Assembly (NCBI GenBank): GCA_014191975.1
Contig: BJHG01000002.1
Coordinates: 1-64,000, forward strand
DNA from: Methylococcaceae bacterium
GTDB lineage: Bacteria > Pseudomonadota > Gammaproteobacteria > Methylococcales > Methylomonadaceae
Direction: 5' to 3'
DNA length: 64,000 nt
Shown here in pieces: positions 53,095-64,000 of the stretch. The notes under the pieces were generated by a model. That model saw only the letters and a list, made by a program, of their open reading frames with translations, was not told the DNA's origin and ran no database searches. The translations under genes and the position numbers were made by a program. Every line of letters starts with the position of its first letter. The stretch's first letter is position 1.

Positions 53095-53260
53095 AAACTT
53101 TGAGTTGCAGGGTTTTATCCTTGTAGCCGTCAAAGACCGCAGGGGTGTTTCACTTAATTATCCTGCGTAGGCGGAGCGTAACCAAATTGGTTCGTGCCGT
53201 GAGTTTAAACACACTGAAAAGTGTGAATTTTCAAGCTGAAAATTTTCAGAATTATTGGAG
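53095..53260 (+). promoter_or_regulatory. L10 leader-like region (rplJL autoregulation)
   Basis: Structured-looking intergenic region between rplA and rplJ (caaagaccgcaggggtgtttcacttaattatcctgcgtaggcgg), position typical for an L10 leader. Confidence 0.55.
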
Positions 53261-53266
53261 TAAGCT

Positions 53267-53764
53267 ATGGCTCTAAATTTAGATAGCAAAAAAGCTGTCG
53301 TAGAAGAAGTTGCTGCATATGCCGCGAAAGCGCATTCCGCAGTTGCCGCAGAGTATCGTGGGTTGACCGTAACCGAATTAACTGAATTGCGTAAAACGGC
53401 TAGAGAAACAGGCGTTTATGTGCGAGTTGTAAAAAACACGCTAGCAAAGCGTGCTGTTTCGGGAACTGAATTTGAATGTATGCAAGAAGGTCTTGTTGGA
53501 CCTTTGTTAATTGCATTTTCAATGGAAGATCCAGGTTCAGCTGGACGTTTAATCAGTAATTTTGCGAAAACACACGATAAACTTATCACTAAAATTGTCG
53601 CTATTGGCGGTCAATCTTATGGCGGTTCAGAGTTGCCACGTTTGGCGAATTTGCCTACACGCAACCAAGGTATTGCAATGTTGATGTCTGTTATGAGAGC
53701 ACCAACCGAAAAATTTGTTCGGACGTTGGCAGCCCTCAGAGATCAGAAACAAGAAGCAGCCTAA
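53267..53764 (+). CDS. rplJ: 50S ribosomal protein L10
   Basis: AAEYRGLTVTELTELRKTARETGVYVRVVKNTLAKRAV. Confidence 0.97.
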   Translation: MALNLDSKKAVVEEVAAYAAKAHSAVAAEYRGLTVTELTELRKTARETGVYVRVVKNTLAKRAVSGTEFECMQEGLVGPLLIAFSMEDPGSAGRLISNFAKTHDKLITKIVAIGGQSYGGSELPRLANLPTRNQGIAMLMSVMRAPTEKFVRTLAALRDQKQEAA

Positions 53765-53806
53765 TTTTTATTTACTCGTTTAACCCCTATTTTAAAGGAA
53801 CATACA

Positions 53807-54172
53807 ATGGCAATTTCACACGCGGATATTTTAGACGCAGTTGCAAACATGACCGTTATGGAAATCGTTGATTTAATTTCAGCAATGGAAGAAAAATTTG
53901 GTGTTTCTGCAGCAGTCGCAATAGCGGCTCCAGTTGCAGCAGCAGCAGCAGTTGAAGAGCAAACTGAATTTGACGTAATTATGACTAGCTTTGGCGAAAA
54001 CAAAGTTGCGGTTATTAAAGTTGTTCGTGGCATCACAGGTCTTGGCTTGAAAGAAGCTAAAGACGCTGTTGAAGGCGTTCCAACTCTAGTAAAAGAAGGT
54101 GTTTCTAAAGCAGAAGCAGAAGCCTTCAAAAAAGATTTAACAGAAGCTGGCGCAACAGTCGAAATCAAATAA
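53807..54172 (+). CDS. rplL: 50S ribosomal protein L7/L12
   Basis: [53 protein letters not shown]. Confidence 0.98.
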   Translation: MAISHADILDAVANMTVMEIVDLISAMEEKFGVSAAVAIAAPVAAAAAVEEQTEFDVIMTSFGENKVAVIKVVRGITGLGLKEAKDAVEGVPTLVKEGVSKAEAEAFKKDLTEAGATVEIK

Positions 54173-54299
54173 TTTTTGATTCACTGCTCAGGTTTTGCCT
54201 GATTTCTGAATGGGCTGGTGGCTTTTTTGTCACCGGCCTTTTGTTGCTTGCAATGATTTGCACAGTAAAACGTTCTACGACAAAAGGTTTTTAAGCGAT

Positions 54300-57200
54300 A
54301 TGACTTACTCTTTTACCGAAAAAAAGCGTATTCGAAATAACTTTGGGAAAAGCACAGAAGTGCTTGAAGTTCCCTATCTTCTCGCCACTCAAATCGATTC
54401 TTATGCTCATTTTTTACAAGCTGGTGTTAGTGTAGATGATCGTGAAACAACAGGATTACATGCGGCATTTTCAAGCGTTTTTCCTATTGAAAGTCATAAC
54501 GGTTATGCCATTTTAGAATATGTGCGTTATCGTTTAGGTGACCCTGCTTTTGACGTGCGCGAATGTCAACAACGTGGTGCAACGTATGCAGCATCGTTGC
54601 GTGTTATGGTTCGATTAGTTATTTATGATAAAGAAGCAGCAGCTTCTGCAAAAGTCGTAAAAAATATACAGGAACAAGAAGTCTATATGGGCGAATTGCC
54701 TTTAATGACAGACAATGGCACATTTGTGATTAATGGTACCGAGCGTGTTATCGTTTCACAATTACACCGTTCGCCTGGCGTATTTTTCGATCATGACAAA
54801 GGAAAAACACATTCGTCAGGGAAATTATTATTTAATGCTCGTGTAATTCCATACCGTGGTTCATGGCTCGATTTCGAGTTTGATCATAAAGATTGCGTTT
54901 TTGTGCGAATCGATCGTCGTCGTAAGATTCCTGCTACAATTTTGTTACGCGCCTTAGGGTACGATAATGAAGACATGATTAAAATGTTCTTTGAAACCAA
55001 TAAATTCACCGTCAACAAAGATTCTTATATTTACCATATTGTACCAGAGCGTCTACGTGGTGAAATCGCCGCGTTTGATATTAAAGATGGCAATCAAGTT
55101 TTAATTGAAGAAGGAAGGCGGATAACTGCTAAGCATGTCCGTGATATTAACAAAGTCGGGTTAACTTCATTTGAAGTTCCCAGAGAATATCTGCTAGGAA
55201 AAATTTTAGCGCATAACATTATTGATAAAAAAACAGGTGAATTGATTGCACACGTTAATGATGAATTAACAGGTGTTATTATTGATCGTTGTATTGAAGC
55301 GGGTGTAAGTGATTTTAATACGCTATACGTAAATGATTTAGATCGTGGTGCATATATTTCAACTGCGATGGGTTCTGATACTACTTCAAGTACATTAGAA
55401 GCGTTAGTTGAAATTTACCGTATGATGCGTCCTGGTGAACCACCAACTCGTGAATCGGCTGAAAATTTATTTCAAAATTTATTTTTCATAGCTGATCGTT
55501 ATGATTTATCGGCTGTCGGACGAATGAAATTTAATCGTCGTTTAGGGCGTGAAGAAATTATTGGTACAGGCACCTTAACAAAAGCCGATATTATTGATGT
55601 TTTAAAAGAATTGATTTCAATTCGTAACGGTAACGGGATTGTAGATGATATTGATCATTTAGGTAATCGTCGTGTACGTTCAGTAGGTGAAATGATTGAA
55701 AATCAATTCCGTGTTGGTTTGGTTCGTGTTGAACGAACGGTTAAAGAGCGATTAACTTTAGCGGATTCTGAAGGTTTAGTACCACAAGAAATCATTAATG
55801 CAAAACCTGTTTCAGCGGCAATCAAAGAGTTTTTTGGCTCAAGTCAATTGTCGCAATTTATGGATCAAAATAACCCATTATCACAAGTCACGCATAAACG
55901 CCGTGTATCTGCGTTAGGACCTGGTGGTTTAGCACGTGAACGTGCTGGTTTTGAAGTTCGTGACGTTCACGCGACACATTATGGTCGTGTTTGTCCGATT
56001 GAAACACCTGAAGGGCCAAACATTGGTTTGATTAATTCATTGTCAGTTTATGCTCGTACCAACAGTTACGGATTTTTAGAAACTCCTTATCGTAAAGTAA
56101 TTAATTGCAAGGTAACTGATCAAGTTGATTATTTATCAGCAATCGAAGAAGGCGAGTTTGTTATCGCGCAGGCTAGTGTTCCAGTTGATTCAACAGGGAA
56201 ATTGGTTGATGGATTGGTATCTTGCCGACATAAAGATGAATTTACGTTAGCAATGTCACCTACTGTTCAATATATGGATGTGTCATCGAAGCAAATTGTA
56301 TCTGTTGCTGCTTCAATTATTCCATTTTTAGAGCATGATGACGCGAATAGAGCGCTCATGGGTTCGAACATGCAACGTCAAGCTGTTCCAACTTTATGTA
56401 CTGAAAAACCGTTAGTCGGAACCGGTATGGAGCGAACTGTTGCGAAAGATTCTGGTGTGTCAGTCGTTGCAACTCGTGGTGGTAAAATTGAATCAGTAGA
56501 TGCCGCTCGAATTGTAGTGCGCGTGAATGATACAGAAACAGAAAACGGCACGTCAGGCGTTGATATTTATAATTTAATTAAATATACCAGATCAAACCAA
56601 AATACTTGTATCAATCAAAAACCGCTCGTTAAAGTTGGTGATAAAGTACAAGCTGGCGATATTATGGCAGATGGACCTTCGACCGACATGGGTGAATTAG
56701 CACTCGGTCAGAATATGCTTGTAGCTTTTATGCCTTGGAATGGTTACAACTTTGAAGATTCAATTTTAGTTTCTGAGCGTGTGGTAAAAGAAGATCGTTT
56801 TACTACAATTCATATCGAGGAAAAGACTTGTATTGCCCGCGATACTAAACACAGTCCTGAGGAAATTACAGCTGATATTCCAAACGTGAGTGAAGAAGCA
56901 TTATCAAAACTGGATGAATCAGGCATTGTTTATGTTGGTGCGGAAGTCAAAGGTGGTGATATTTTAGTCGGAAAAGTTACACCAAAAGGTGAAACTCAAC
57001 TCACACCAGAAGAAAAGCTATTACGAGCAATTTTCGGTGAAAAAGCGGCAGATGTTAAAGATACATCATTGCGTGTTCCAGGTAGCATCGAAGGGACAGT
57101 GATTGATGTGCAAGTTTTTACTCGTGATGGCGTAAAAAAAGATAAGCGTGCTTTAGACATTGAGGAAGAGCAAATCAAAAGCTACCGCAAAGATTTAGAT

Positions 57201-58388
57201 GACCAAATTAAAATTTTGGAAGGTGATATCTTTGCTCGTGTTGCCAAAGAAGTGGTTGGTAAAATCGCGCAAGTGGGTAAAGATTTGAGTGCTGGGGATG
57301 AACTCACTGCAAAATATCTGAAAAACTTAAAGCCTTCAGATTGGTTCAAACTCAAAATGAAAGATGACGAGTTGAATAAGTTATTAGATATAACCGAAAA
57401 ACAAATCGAGCAGCAACGTAAAGATTTCGATGCTAAGTTTGAAGATAAAAAACGTAAGATTACAATGGGTGATGACTTACCACCTGGTGTATTGAAAATG
57501 GTGAAGGTGTATTTAGCAGTTAAGCGCCGTATTCAACCTGGTGACAAAATGGCGGGGAGACACGGAAATAAAGGTGTTATCTCTATGATTCGTCCCATTG
57601 AAGATATGCCTTACACTGCTGATGGGAATCCTGTTGATATCGTATTAAATCCGTTAGGTGTACCTTCAAGGATGAACGTTGGGCAGGTTTTAGAAACGCA
57701 TTTAGGCTGGGCGGCAAAAGGTCTTGGTATTAAAATTGGCAAAATGCTCGAAGCAAAATACGATGAATCGAAAGGTAAAGTAAAAGCGATTCGTGAATAT
57801 CTCGATAAAATTTATAATGGTAGTGGACGTAAAGAAGATTTAAATTCGTTTAGCGATGCTGAAATTTTAGAAATGGCATCAAATTTGATTGCTGGCGTGC
57901 CTATGTCATCACCAGTGTTCGATGGTGCAGACGAAGAAGATATTCGTAGAATGTTACGTTTAGCAGATTTACCTGAAGATGGTCAAACGTGGTTATTTGA
58001 TGGATTAACAGGTGAGCGATTTGAGCGTAAGGTCACTGTTGGATACATGTATATGTTGAAATTGAACCATTTGGTTGACGATAAAATGCACGCTCGCTCC
58101 ACTGGACCTTATAGTTTAGTGACGCAACAACCGTTAGGTGGTAAGGCGCAATTTGGCGGGCAACGCTTCGGTGAAATGGAAGTTTGGGCATTGCAAGCCT
58201 ATGGTGCAGCATATACATTGCAAGAAATGCTTACTGTTAAATCTGACGACGTAACCGGAAGAACACGAATGTATAAAAACATCGTAGATGGCGACCATAA
58301 AATGGAAGCGGGTATGCCAGAATCCTTTAACGTATTAATTAAAGAAATTCGTTCATTAGCAGTCAATATTGAATTAGAACGAGAATAA
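54300..58388 (+). CDS. rpoB: RNA polymerase beta subunit (start corrected from 54210)
   Basis: [35 protein letters not shown]...; canonical RpoB motifs. Confidence 0.98.
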   Translation: MTYSFTEKKRIRNNFGKSTEVLEVPYLLATQIDSYAHFLQAGVSVDDRETTGLHAAFSSVFPIESHNGYAILEYVRYRLGDPAFDVRECQQRGATYAASLRVMVRLVIYDKEAAASAKVVKNIQEQEVYMGELPLMTDNGTFVINGTERVIVSQLHRSPGVFFDHDKGKTHSSGKLLFNARVIPYRGSWLDFEFDHKDCVFVRIDRRRKIPATILLRALGYDNEDMIKMFFETNKFTVNKDSYIYHIVPERLRGEIAAFDIKDGNQVLIEEGRRITAKHVRDINKVGLTSFEVPREYLLGKILAHNIIDKKTGELIAHVNDELTGVIIDRCIEAGVSDFNTLYVNDLDRGAYISTAMGSDTTSSTLEALVEIYRMMRPGEPPTRESAENLFQNLFFIADRYDLSAVGRMKFNRRLGREEIIGTGTLTKADIIDVLKELISIRNGNGIVDDIDHLGNRRVRSVGEMIENQFRVGLVRVERTVKERLTLADSEGLVPQEIINAKPVSAAIKEFFGSSQLSQFMDQNNPLSQVTHKRRVSALGPGGLARERAGFEVRDVHATHYGRVCPIETPEGPNIGLINSLSVYARTNSYGFLETPYRKVINCKVTDQVDYLSAIEEGEFVIAQASVPVDSTGKLVDGLVSCRHKDEFTLAMSPTVQYMDVSSKQIVSVAASIIPFLEHDDANRALMGSNMQRQAVPTLCTEKPLVGTGMERTVAKDSGVSVVATRGGKIESVDAARIVVRVNDTETENGTSGVDIYNLIKYTRSNQNTCINQKPLVKVGDKVQAGDIMADGPSTDMGELALGQNMLVAFMPWNGYNFEDSILVSERVVKEDRFTTIHIEEKTCIARDTKHSPEEITADIPNVSEEALSKLDESGIVYVGAEVKGGDILVGKVTPKGETQLTPEEKLLRAIFGEKAADVKDTSLRVPGSIEGTVIDVQVFTRDGVKKDKRALDIEEEQIKSYRKDLDDQIKILEGDIFARVAKEVVGKIAQVGKDLSAGDELTAKYLKNLKPSDWFKLKMKDDELNKLLDITEKQIEQQRKDFDAKFEDKKRKITMGDDLPPGVLKMVKVYLAVKRRIQPGDKMAGRHGNKGVISMIRPIEDMPYTADGNPVDIVLNPLGVPSRMNVGQVLETHLGWAAKGLGIKIGKMLEAKYDESKGKVKAIREYLDKIYNGSGRKEDLNSFSDAEILEMASNLIAGVPMSSPVFDGADEEDIRRMLRLADLPEDGQTWLFDGLTGERFERKVTVGYMYMLKLNHLVDDKMHARSTGPYSLVTQQPLGGKAQFGGQRFGEMEVWALQAYGAAYTLQEMLTVKSDDVTGRTRMYKNIVDGDHKMEAGMPESFNVLIKEIRSLAVNIELERE

Positions 58389-58407
58389 TCTAGGCACAAG
58401 TCAGTCT

Positions 58408-58436
58408 ACAAGGCGCATATTGCGCCTTGTGCTTTT
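58408..58436 (+). terminator. Hairpin between rpoB and rpoC
   Basis: acaaggcgcatattgcgccttgtgctttt perfect 10-bp stem. Confidence 0.55.
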
Positions 58437-58462
58437 AAACGTATTTTAAAGAGGACAAGCTC

Positions 58463-61400
58463 TTGAAAGATTTAATGAATTTCTTAAAGCGTCAAAATCG
58501 CGCAGAAGATTTTGACGCAATTAAAATCGGTTTAGCTTCACCAGAAGTAATTCGTTCGTGGTCGTACGGCGAAGTCAAAAAACCAGAAACTATCAATTAC
58601 CGCACATTCAAACCTGAGCGTGATGGTTTATTCTGTGCCAAAATTTTTGGACCAGTTAGTGATTATGAATGTTTGTGTGGCAAATATAAGCGCTTAAAGC
58701 ATCGTGGTGTAATTTGTGAAAAATGTGGTGTTGAAGTCACATTGTCAAAAGTACGACGTGATCGTATGGGGCATATTGATTTAGCCAGTCCGGTTGCGCA
58801 TATTTGGTTTTTAAAGTCTTTACCTTCGCGTATCGCTTTATTACTTGATATGACATTGCGTGAAATTGAGCGCGTATTGTATTTTGAATCTTTTGTTATT
58901 TTGGATGCTGGTGATACATCGCTGACGAAAGGTACGCTACTAACTGATGACGAATTTCAAGATTATTCAGAACAATTTGGTGATGATTTCACTGCTAAAA
59001 TGGGTGCTGAAGCAATTTATGAGCTATTAAAATCGATTGATTTAAAAGCTGAAGTTGAGATTTTAAAACAAGAAATAAATGCAACAAGCTCTGAAACTAA
59101 AATTAAAAAATACGCTAAACGCCTCAAAGTAATGAGCGCATTATTGGTATCCAATAATCGTCCTGAATGGATGGTTTTGAATGTTTTACCCGTTTTACCT
59201 CCGGAATTGCGTCCATTAGTACCACTAGATGGTGGGCGATTTGCAACATCAGATTTAAATGATTTATACCGTCGTGTAATCAATCGGAATAATCGATTGA
59301 ATCGTTTATTAGATTTAAGTGCGCCTGATATTATCGTTCGTAATGAAAAACGAATGCTGCAAGAATCTGTTGATGCCTTACTTGATAATGGTCGTCGTGG
59401 TCGCGCTATTGCAGGAACAAATCGCCGTCCGTTAAAATCGCTTGCAGATATGATTAAAGGTAAGCAAGGAAGATTCCGTCAAAATTTACTCGGAAAACGG
59501 GTTGATTATTCCGGACGCTCGGTTATCGTTGTTGGACCTTCGTTACGCTTGCATCAATGTGGCTTACCTAAAAAAATGGCATTGGAATTATTCAAACCAT
59601 TCATTTTTAGTAAATTACAATTCCGTGGGTTAGCAACAACAATTAAAGCCGCGAAAAAAATGGTTGAGCGTGAAGGAGCGGAAGTTTGGGATATTCTTGA
59701 GGAAGTGATTCGCGAACATCCAATTTTGTTAAATCGTGCGCCAACCTTGCACAGATTAGGAATTCAAGCGTTTGAACCAACATTAATTGAAGGCAAGGCT
59801 ATTCAATTGCATCCATTAGTTTGTAGCGCGTTTAATGCTGATTTTGATGGGGATCAAATGGCTGTACACGTTCCTTTATCTATTGAAGCACAATTAGAAG
59901 CGCGGACGTTAATGATGGCGACGAATAATATTTTGTCTCCCGCAAATGGTGAACCAGTTATAAACCCATCACAAGATGTGGTTTTAGGGCTTTATTATAT
60001 TAGTCGAGAAAGAGAAAATGCGATCGGAAACGGCAGTATTTTCGTTAGTATCGGTGAAATTCATAAAGCTTTAATGGAAAAGTCGGTGGAATTGCAATCT
60101 AAAATTGAATTGCGAATTACTGAAAAAATAACTGATAAAGCAGGTGTTGTTACTCATAAAACACATCGTGTAAAAACGACTGTAGGGCGGGCGTTGATTT
60201 GGGAAGTTATTCCTGAAGGAATGCCGTTTGAAAAAGTAAATTGTGATATGACGAAAAAGAATATCTCCAACTTGATTAACCATGGTTATCGTTACATGGG
60301 TAACAAAGATACAGTAATTTTGGCGGATCAGTTGATGTATTTGGGCTTCAAATATGCAACGCGTTCTGGCATTTCATTCGGCATCGAAGATATGGTGATT
60401 CCAGCTAAAAAGGGCGATATTCTTGCTGCTTCAAATGCTGAAGTGAACGAGATCCAACGTCAATATAGTGAAGGTTTAGTTACCGACGGTGAGCGTTATA
60501 ATAAGGTTGTCGATATTTGGTCACATGCAAACGATAGAATTGCTGATGTAATGATGAAAGGTTTGGGGAAAGAACCTTATATTGATGAAAATGGCGATAC
60601 GAAAGAGCAAAAATCATTTAATTCTGTCTTTATGATGGCCGATTCTGGTGCTAGAGGTTCGGCGGCACAGATTCGGCAGTTAGCGGGTATGCGTGGTTTG
60701 ATGGCAAAACCAGATGGCTCAATTATTGAAACGCCAATTACCGCTAATTTCCGTGAAGGTCTTGATGTTTTACAGTACTTTATTTCGACTCACGGAGCAC
60801 GTAAAGGTTTGGCGGATACGGCGTTAAAAACTGCGAACTCGGGTTATTTGACTCGTCGATTAGTAGATGTTGCTCAAGATTTAATTATTAGTTCACAAGA
60901 TTGCGGTACAAGTAATGGTTTGTTGATGACCCCTATTATTGATGGTGTTAATGTGGTTGAGTCTTTGTCAGAGCGAGTGCTTGGACGAGTTGCAGCCGTT
61001 GATATTATGGATAAATCAGGAGAGCATATTGTTGCACCTCGCGGAACGTTTTTGGATGAAGATTGGGTCTTAAAACTAGAAGAAAATGCAATAGATCACG
61101 TTATCGTGCGTTCAATTATCACTTGTGAAAGTCGCCATGGTGTTTGTGCTTCATGTTATGGTCGTGATTTGGGTCGTGGGCATTTGATAAATATTGGTGA
61201 GGCTGTAGGTGTTATCGCAGCGCAATCGATTGGTGAGCCTGGTACGCAGCTTACAATGCGGACCTTCCATATTGGTGGGGCGGCATCTCGTGACGTGGCT
61301 ATTAGTAAAGTTGAAGTTAAGTCTGAAGGAACACTTCGTTTAAGTAACTTGAAAAGCGTTGTTAATCGTGAAGGTAACCTTGTCGCGGTATCACGTTCTG

Positions 61401-62674
61401 GTGAGGTTGTTGTAATGGACGAATATGGGCGTGAACGCGAACGCTATAAAATTCCTTATGGCTCAGTAATTTCCAAAAAAGAAGGTGAGCACGTTAATGT
61501 TGGTGACATTATCGTCACCTGGGATCCATTTACACATCCCGTTATAACGGAAGTCGATGGTCTTATTGAGATGAAAGATTTCATTGAAGGTGTAACGGTT
61601 CAAAAGCAATCAGATGAAATTACGGGGTTAAGTTCAGAGGTTGTTATCGATCCGAAACAGCGCGGAAGTGCCGGTAGAGAATTACGTCCAATGGTGAAAT
61701 TGTTAGACGTGAATGGCGGTACAATTTACCTTCCAGGAACTGAAATTGCAGCACAATACTTTTTGCCATCGGGTGCGATTGCTAGCATTAAAAATGGTGG
61801 TGAAGTAAAAATCGGTGATGTTTTAGCTCGTATTCCGCAAGAATCGAGCAAAACTCGTGATATTACTGGTGGTTTGCCACGAGTAGCTGATCTGTTTGAA
61901 GCTCGTAAAACTAAAGACCCCGCAATTTTAGCAGAGGCAACAGGTACGATTTCGTTCGGTAAAGAAACAAAGGGTAAACAGCGTGTTTCGATTACTGATG
62001 CAAATGGTGAGCAGTTTGAAACTTTAATCCCTAAATGGCGACACATTACTGTATTTGAGGGTGAGCAAGTTGAAAAAGGTGAAACTATTGCAGAGGGCGA
62101 ATTGACTCCGCATGATATTTTACGTCTTCGTGGAATTGAAGAATTAGCTAATTATTTGGTTAAAGAAATTCAAGATGTATACCGTTTACAGGGTGTTAAA
62201 ATCAATGATAAGCACATTGAGGCGATTATTCGTCAAATGTTACGAAAAGTTGAAATTACAGCCGGTGGTGATACGATTTTCTTGAAAGGAGAGCAAGTAG
62301 AGCGGACGGCTATGCGTGAGGAGAATGATCGTGTGGAAGTAGCAGGGAAAATCCCAGCAAGTTATGAATCAATTTTGTTAGGGATTACGAAAGCATCGCT
62401 AGCGACTGAGTCGTTTATTTCAGCAGCATCTTTTCAAGAAACAACACGAGTTTTGACTGATGCAGCGGTTCGTGGGTTGAGTGATAATTTATTGGGATTG
62501 AAGGAAAATGTGATTGTCGGTCGATTAATTCCAGCTGGAACAGGATTGGCTTATCACGAAAGCAGGCGGCAACGTTTTACAGCAATGGCTGAACAGGTTA
62601 TTGAAATTGATTCGTCATCAATGATTGATGTCGATGATGTAGAGGAAGCTTTGAAGCAAGCGTTAAGCATTTAG
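58463..62674 (+). CDS. rpoC: RNA polymerase beta' subunit (TTG start)
   Basis: [16 protein letters not shown] catalytic motif; [23 protein letters not shown] zinc finger. Confidence 0.98.
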   Translation: MKDLMNFLKRQNRAEDFDAIKIGLASPEVIRSWSYGEVKKPETINYRTFKPERDGLFCAKIFGPVSDYECLCGKYKRLKHRGVICEKCGVEVTLSKVRRDRMGHIDLASPVAHIWFLKSLPSRIALLLDMTLREIERVLYFESFVILDAGDTSLTKGTLLTDDEFQDYSEQFGDDFTAKMGAEAIYELLKSIDLKAEVEILKQEINATSSETKIKKYAKRLKVMSALLVSNNRPEWMVLNVLPVLPPELRPLVPLDGGRFATSDLNDLYRRVINRNNRLNRLLDLSAPDIIVRNEKRMLQESVDALLDNGRRGRAIAGTNRRPLKSLADMIKGKQGRFRQNLLGKRVDYSGRSVIVVGPSLRLHQCGLPKKMALELFKPFIFSKLQFRGLATTIKAAKKMVEREGAEVWDILEEVIREHPILLNRAPTLHRLGIQAFEPTLIEGKAIQLHPLVCSAFNADFDGDQMAVHVPLSIEAQLEARTLMMATNNILSPANGEPVINPSQDVVLGLYYISRERENAIGNGSIFVSIGEIHKALMEKSVELQSKIELRITEKITDKAGVVTHKTHRVKTTVGRALIWEVIPEGMPFEKVNCDMTKKNISNLINHGYRYMGNKDTVILADQLMYLGFKYATRSGISFGIEDMVIPAKKGDILAASNAEVNEIQRQYSEGLVTDGERYNKVVDIWSHANDRIADVMMKGLGKEPYIDENGDTKEQKSFNSVFMMADSGARGSAAQIRQLAGMRGLMAKPDGSIIETPITANFREGLDVLQYFISTHGARKGLADTALKTANSGYLTRRLVDVAQDLIISSQDCGTSNGLLMTPIIDGVNVVESLSERVLGRVAAVDIMDKSGEHIVAPRGTFLDEDWVLKLEENAIDHVIVRSIITCESRHGVCASCYGRDLGRGHLINIGEAVGVIAAQSIGEPGTQLTMRTFHIGGAASRDVAISKVEVKSEGTLRLSNLKSVVNREGNLVAVSRSGEVVVMDEYGRERERYKIPYGSVISKKEGEHVNVGDIIVTWDPFTHPVITEVDGLIEMKDFIEGVTVQKQSDEITGLSSEVVIDPKQRGSAGRELRPMVKLLDVNGGTIYLPGTEIAAQYFLPSGAIASIKNGGEVKIGDVLARIPQESSKTRDITGGLPRVADLFEARKTKDPAILAEATGTISFGKETKGKQRVSITDANGEQFETLIPKWRHITVFEGEQVEKGETIAEGELTPHDILRLRGIEELANYLVKEIQDVYRLQGVKINDKHIEAIIRQMLRKVEITAGGDTIFLKGEQVERTAMREENDRVEVAGKIPASYESILLGITKASLATESFISAASFQETTRVLTDAAVRGLSDNLLGLKENVIVGRLIPAGTGLAYHESRRQRFTAMAEQVIEIDSSSMIDVDDVEEALKQALSI

Positions 62675-62829
62675 AATATTTAGGCTTGACCTAATATGAA
62701 ATAATCAGTATTATAATCTGCTACAGTCAGCTATTGTGCTTTAATTTATTTAAGTTGAAGTCAGTCAGTACCGTTTTGGCAAGTTGTTTTATTGAACTGA
62801 CAGTTAAAAATATATTTCGGAGTAAAAAA

Positions 62830-63204
62830 ATGGCAACGATCAATCAATTGGTTCGCAAGCCTAGAGCTAAAAGAATAGAAAAAAGTAATGTTCCTGCTTT
62901 GGAAGCGTGTCCGCAGCGAAGAGGTGTTTGTACTCGTGTTTACACTACTACACCTAAAAAGCCTAACTCTGCTTTGAGAAAAGTAGCTCGTGTTCGTTTA
63001 ACAAACGGGGCAGAGGTAAGTAGTTATATTGGTGGTGAAGGTCATAATTTACAAGAGCATTCTGTGGTTTTGATTCGTGGTGGTCGTGTAAAAGATTTGC
63101 CAGGTGTTCGCTATCACGTTGTGCGTGGCAGCCTAGATGCTTCAGGTGTTAATAATAGAAAATGTGGTCGTTCTAAGTATGGAACGAAACGTCCTAAAGG
63201 TTAA
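62830..63204 (+). CDS. rpsL: 30S ribosomal protein S12 (start corrected from 62734)
   Basis: [15 protein letters not shown]...[20 protein letters not shown]. Confidence 0.97.
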   Translation: MATINQLVRKPRAKRIEKSNVPALEACPQRRGVCTRVYTTTPKKPNSALRKVARVRLTNGAEVSSYIGGEGHNLQEHSVVLIRGGRVKDLPGVRYHVVRGSLDASGVNNRKCGRSKYGTKRPKG

Positions 63205-63215
63205 TTGGTAAATAA

Positions 63216-63686
63216 ATGTCAAGAAGAAGAGTAGCTACAAAAAGAGAAATTATTCCAGATCCTAGATTTGGCAGCGTAATGTTGACCAAGTTTATGAATA
63301 TGATTATGGAAAGCGGCAAGAAATCAATTGCTGAAAGTATTATTTATGGCGCGCTAGATGCAATTGAGCGCAAGGGCCATGAAACACCGTTAGATATTCT
63401 TTCTAAGGCATTGGAAAATGTTCAGCCTCGTGTCGAGGTTAAATCGCGCCGTGTTGGTGGTGCAACGTATCAAGTGCCGGTTGAGGTTCGTCCTGCGCGT
63501 CGCTTGGCGTTATCAATGCGTTGGTTGATCGATGCTTCTCGTAAAAGAAATGAGCGTACGATGGCAGCTAAGTTGGCTGGTGAGTTGATGGATGCGTTTG
63601 AGGGTCGTGGTTCCGCTGTCAAAAAGCGTGAAGATACACATCGTATGGCTGAAGCGAATAAAGCATTCTCTCATTACCGTTGGTAG
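63216..63686 (+). CDS. rpsG: 30S ribosomal protein S7
   Basis: [40 protein letters not shown]. Confidence 0.98.
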   Translation: MSRRRVATKREIIPDPRFGSVMLTKFMNMIMESGKKSIAESIIYGALDAIERKGHETPLDILSKALENVQPRVEVKSRRVGGATYQVPVEVRPARRLALSMRWLIDASRKRNERTMAAKLAGELMDAFEGRGSAVKKREDTHRMAEANKAFSHYRW

Positions 63687-63704
63687 AAAGGTTAATTAGT
63701 AGTT

Positions 63705-64000
63705 GTGGCACGAAAAACACCGATAGAAAGATATCGTAATATTGGTATCATGGCTCACATTGATGCTGGTAAGACTACGACCACGGAGCGTATTCTCTAT
63801 TACACCGGTGTTTCCCATAAAATGGGTGAGGTTCATGATGGTGCTGCTGTTATGGATTGGATGGTGCAAGAGCAGGAGCGAGGTATTACAATTACGTCTG
63901 CAGCAACAACTTGTTTTTGGAGTGGTATGCGTGGTCAGTATGATGAGCATCGTATTAATATTATTGATACGCCTGGTCACGTTGACTTTACGATTGAAGT
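63705..64000 (+). CDS. fusA: Elongation factor G, 3' truncated by window (GTG start)
   Basis: [53 protein letters not shown]. Confidence 0.96.
   Translation, partial: MARKTPIERYRNIGIMAHIDAGKTTTTERILYYTGVSHKMGEVHDGAAVMDWMVQEQERGITITSAATTCFWSGMRGQYDEHRINIIDTPGHVDFTIE

Noticed and set aside
53935-53955. gcagcagcagcagttg short repeat in rplL
   Set aside because: This is the alanine-rich hinge of L7/L12, expected coding sequence.
53761-54168. 135-aa antisense ORF to rplL and other long antisense ORFs (8092..8394, 41388..41657, 46217..46753, 61726..62046)
   Set aside because: Mirror ORFs created by codon bias in conserved genes on the opposite strand.
54210-54299. N-terminal extension of the rpoB ORF
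   Set aside because: RpoB homology begins at [12 protein letters not shown] (54300); the extension is the rplL-rpoB spacer.
62734-62829. N-terminal extension of rpsL
   Set aside because: S12 begins at [12 protein letters not shown] (62830), preceded by a good RBS; the upstream part is leader.

Overview
This 64 kb window looks like a chromosomal segment of an AT-rich gammaproteobacterial methylotroph/methanotroph (inference from gene content). Supporting genes are serine-cycle malate thiokinase and malyl-CoA lyase (mtkA/mtkB/mclA), hopanoid genes of the hpnN and hpnO type, and a MauG/CcpA-like diheme peroxidase. Most of the window is conserved core: pckA (partial), thrS-infC-rpmI-rplT, fba, rpoD, rho, a partial type II secretion-like operon (L, M, C/N-like, D), tadA, hisC, tpiA, prfA-hemA, lolB-ispE-prs-rplY-pth, a tRNA cluster, tuf-secE-nusG-rplKAJL-rpoBC and rpsL-rpsG-fusA (partial). 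Eight tRNAs are visible. No rRNA operon and no CRISPR array are visible. The main accessory region is about 19.7-22.2 kb. It holds a HEPN/MNT (HepT/MntA-type) pair, a lone antitoxin-like gene, an unknown His-rich protein and a Rap1a/Tai-like immunity protein. A 44-bp repeat occurs three times there, once at each module boundary, and an IS605-like GC hairpin sits at one edge. This is the best candidate for something undescribed, but its function is inferred. Other points of interest are a degenerate IS1-family relic, a triosephosphate isomerase with a large insertion, a HARE-HTH-like protein inside the hopanoid cluster, a probable AUC start codon for infC and a terminator-like hairpin inside pth. 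All identifications come from reading the sequence and remembered family motifs; no searches were run.
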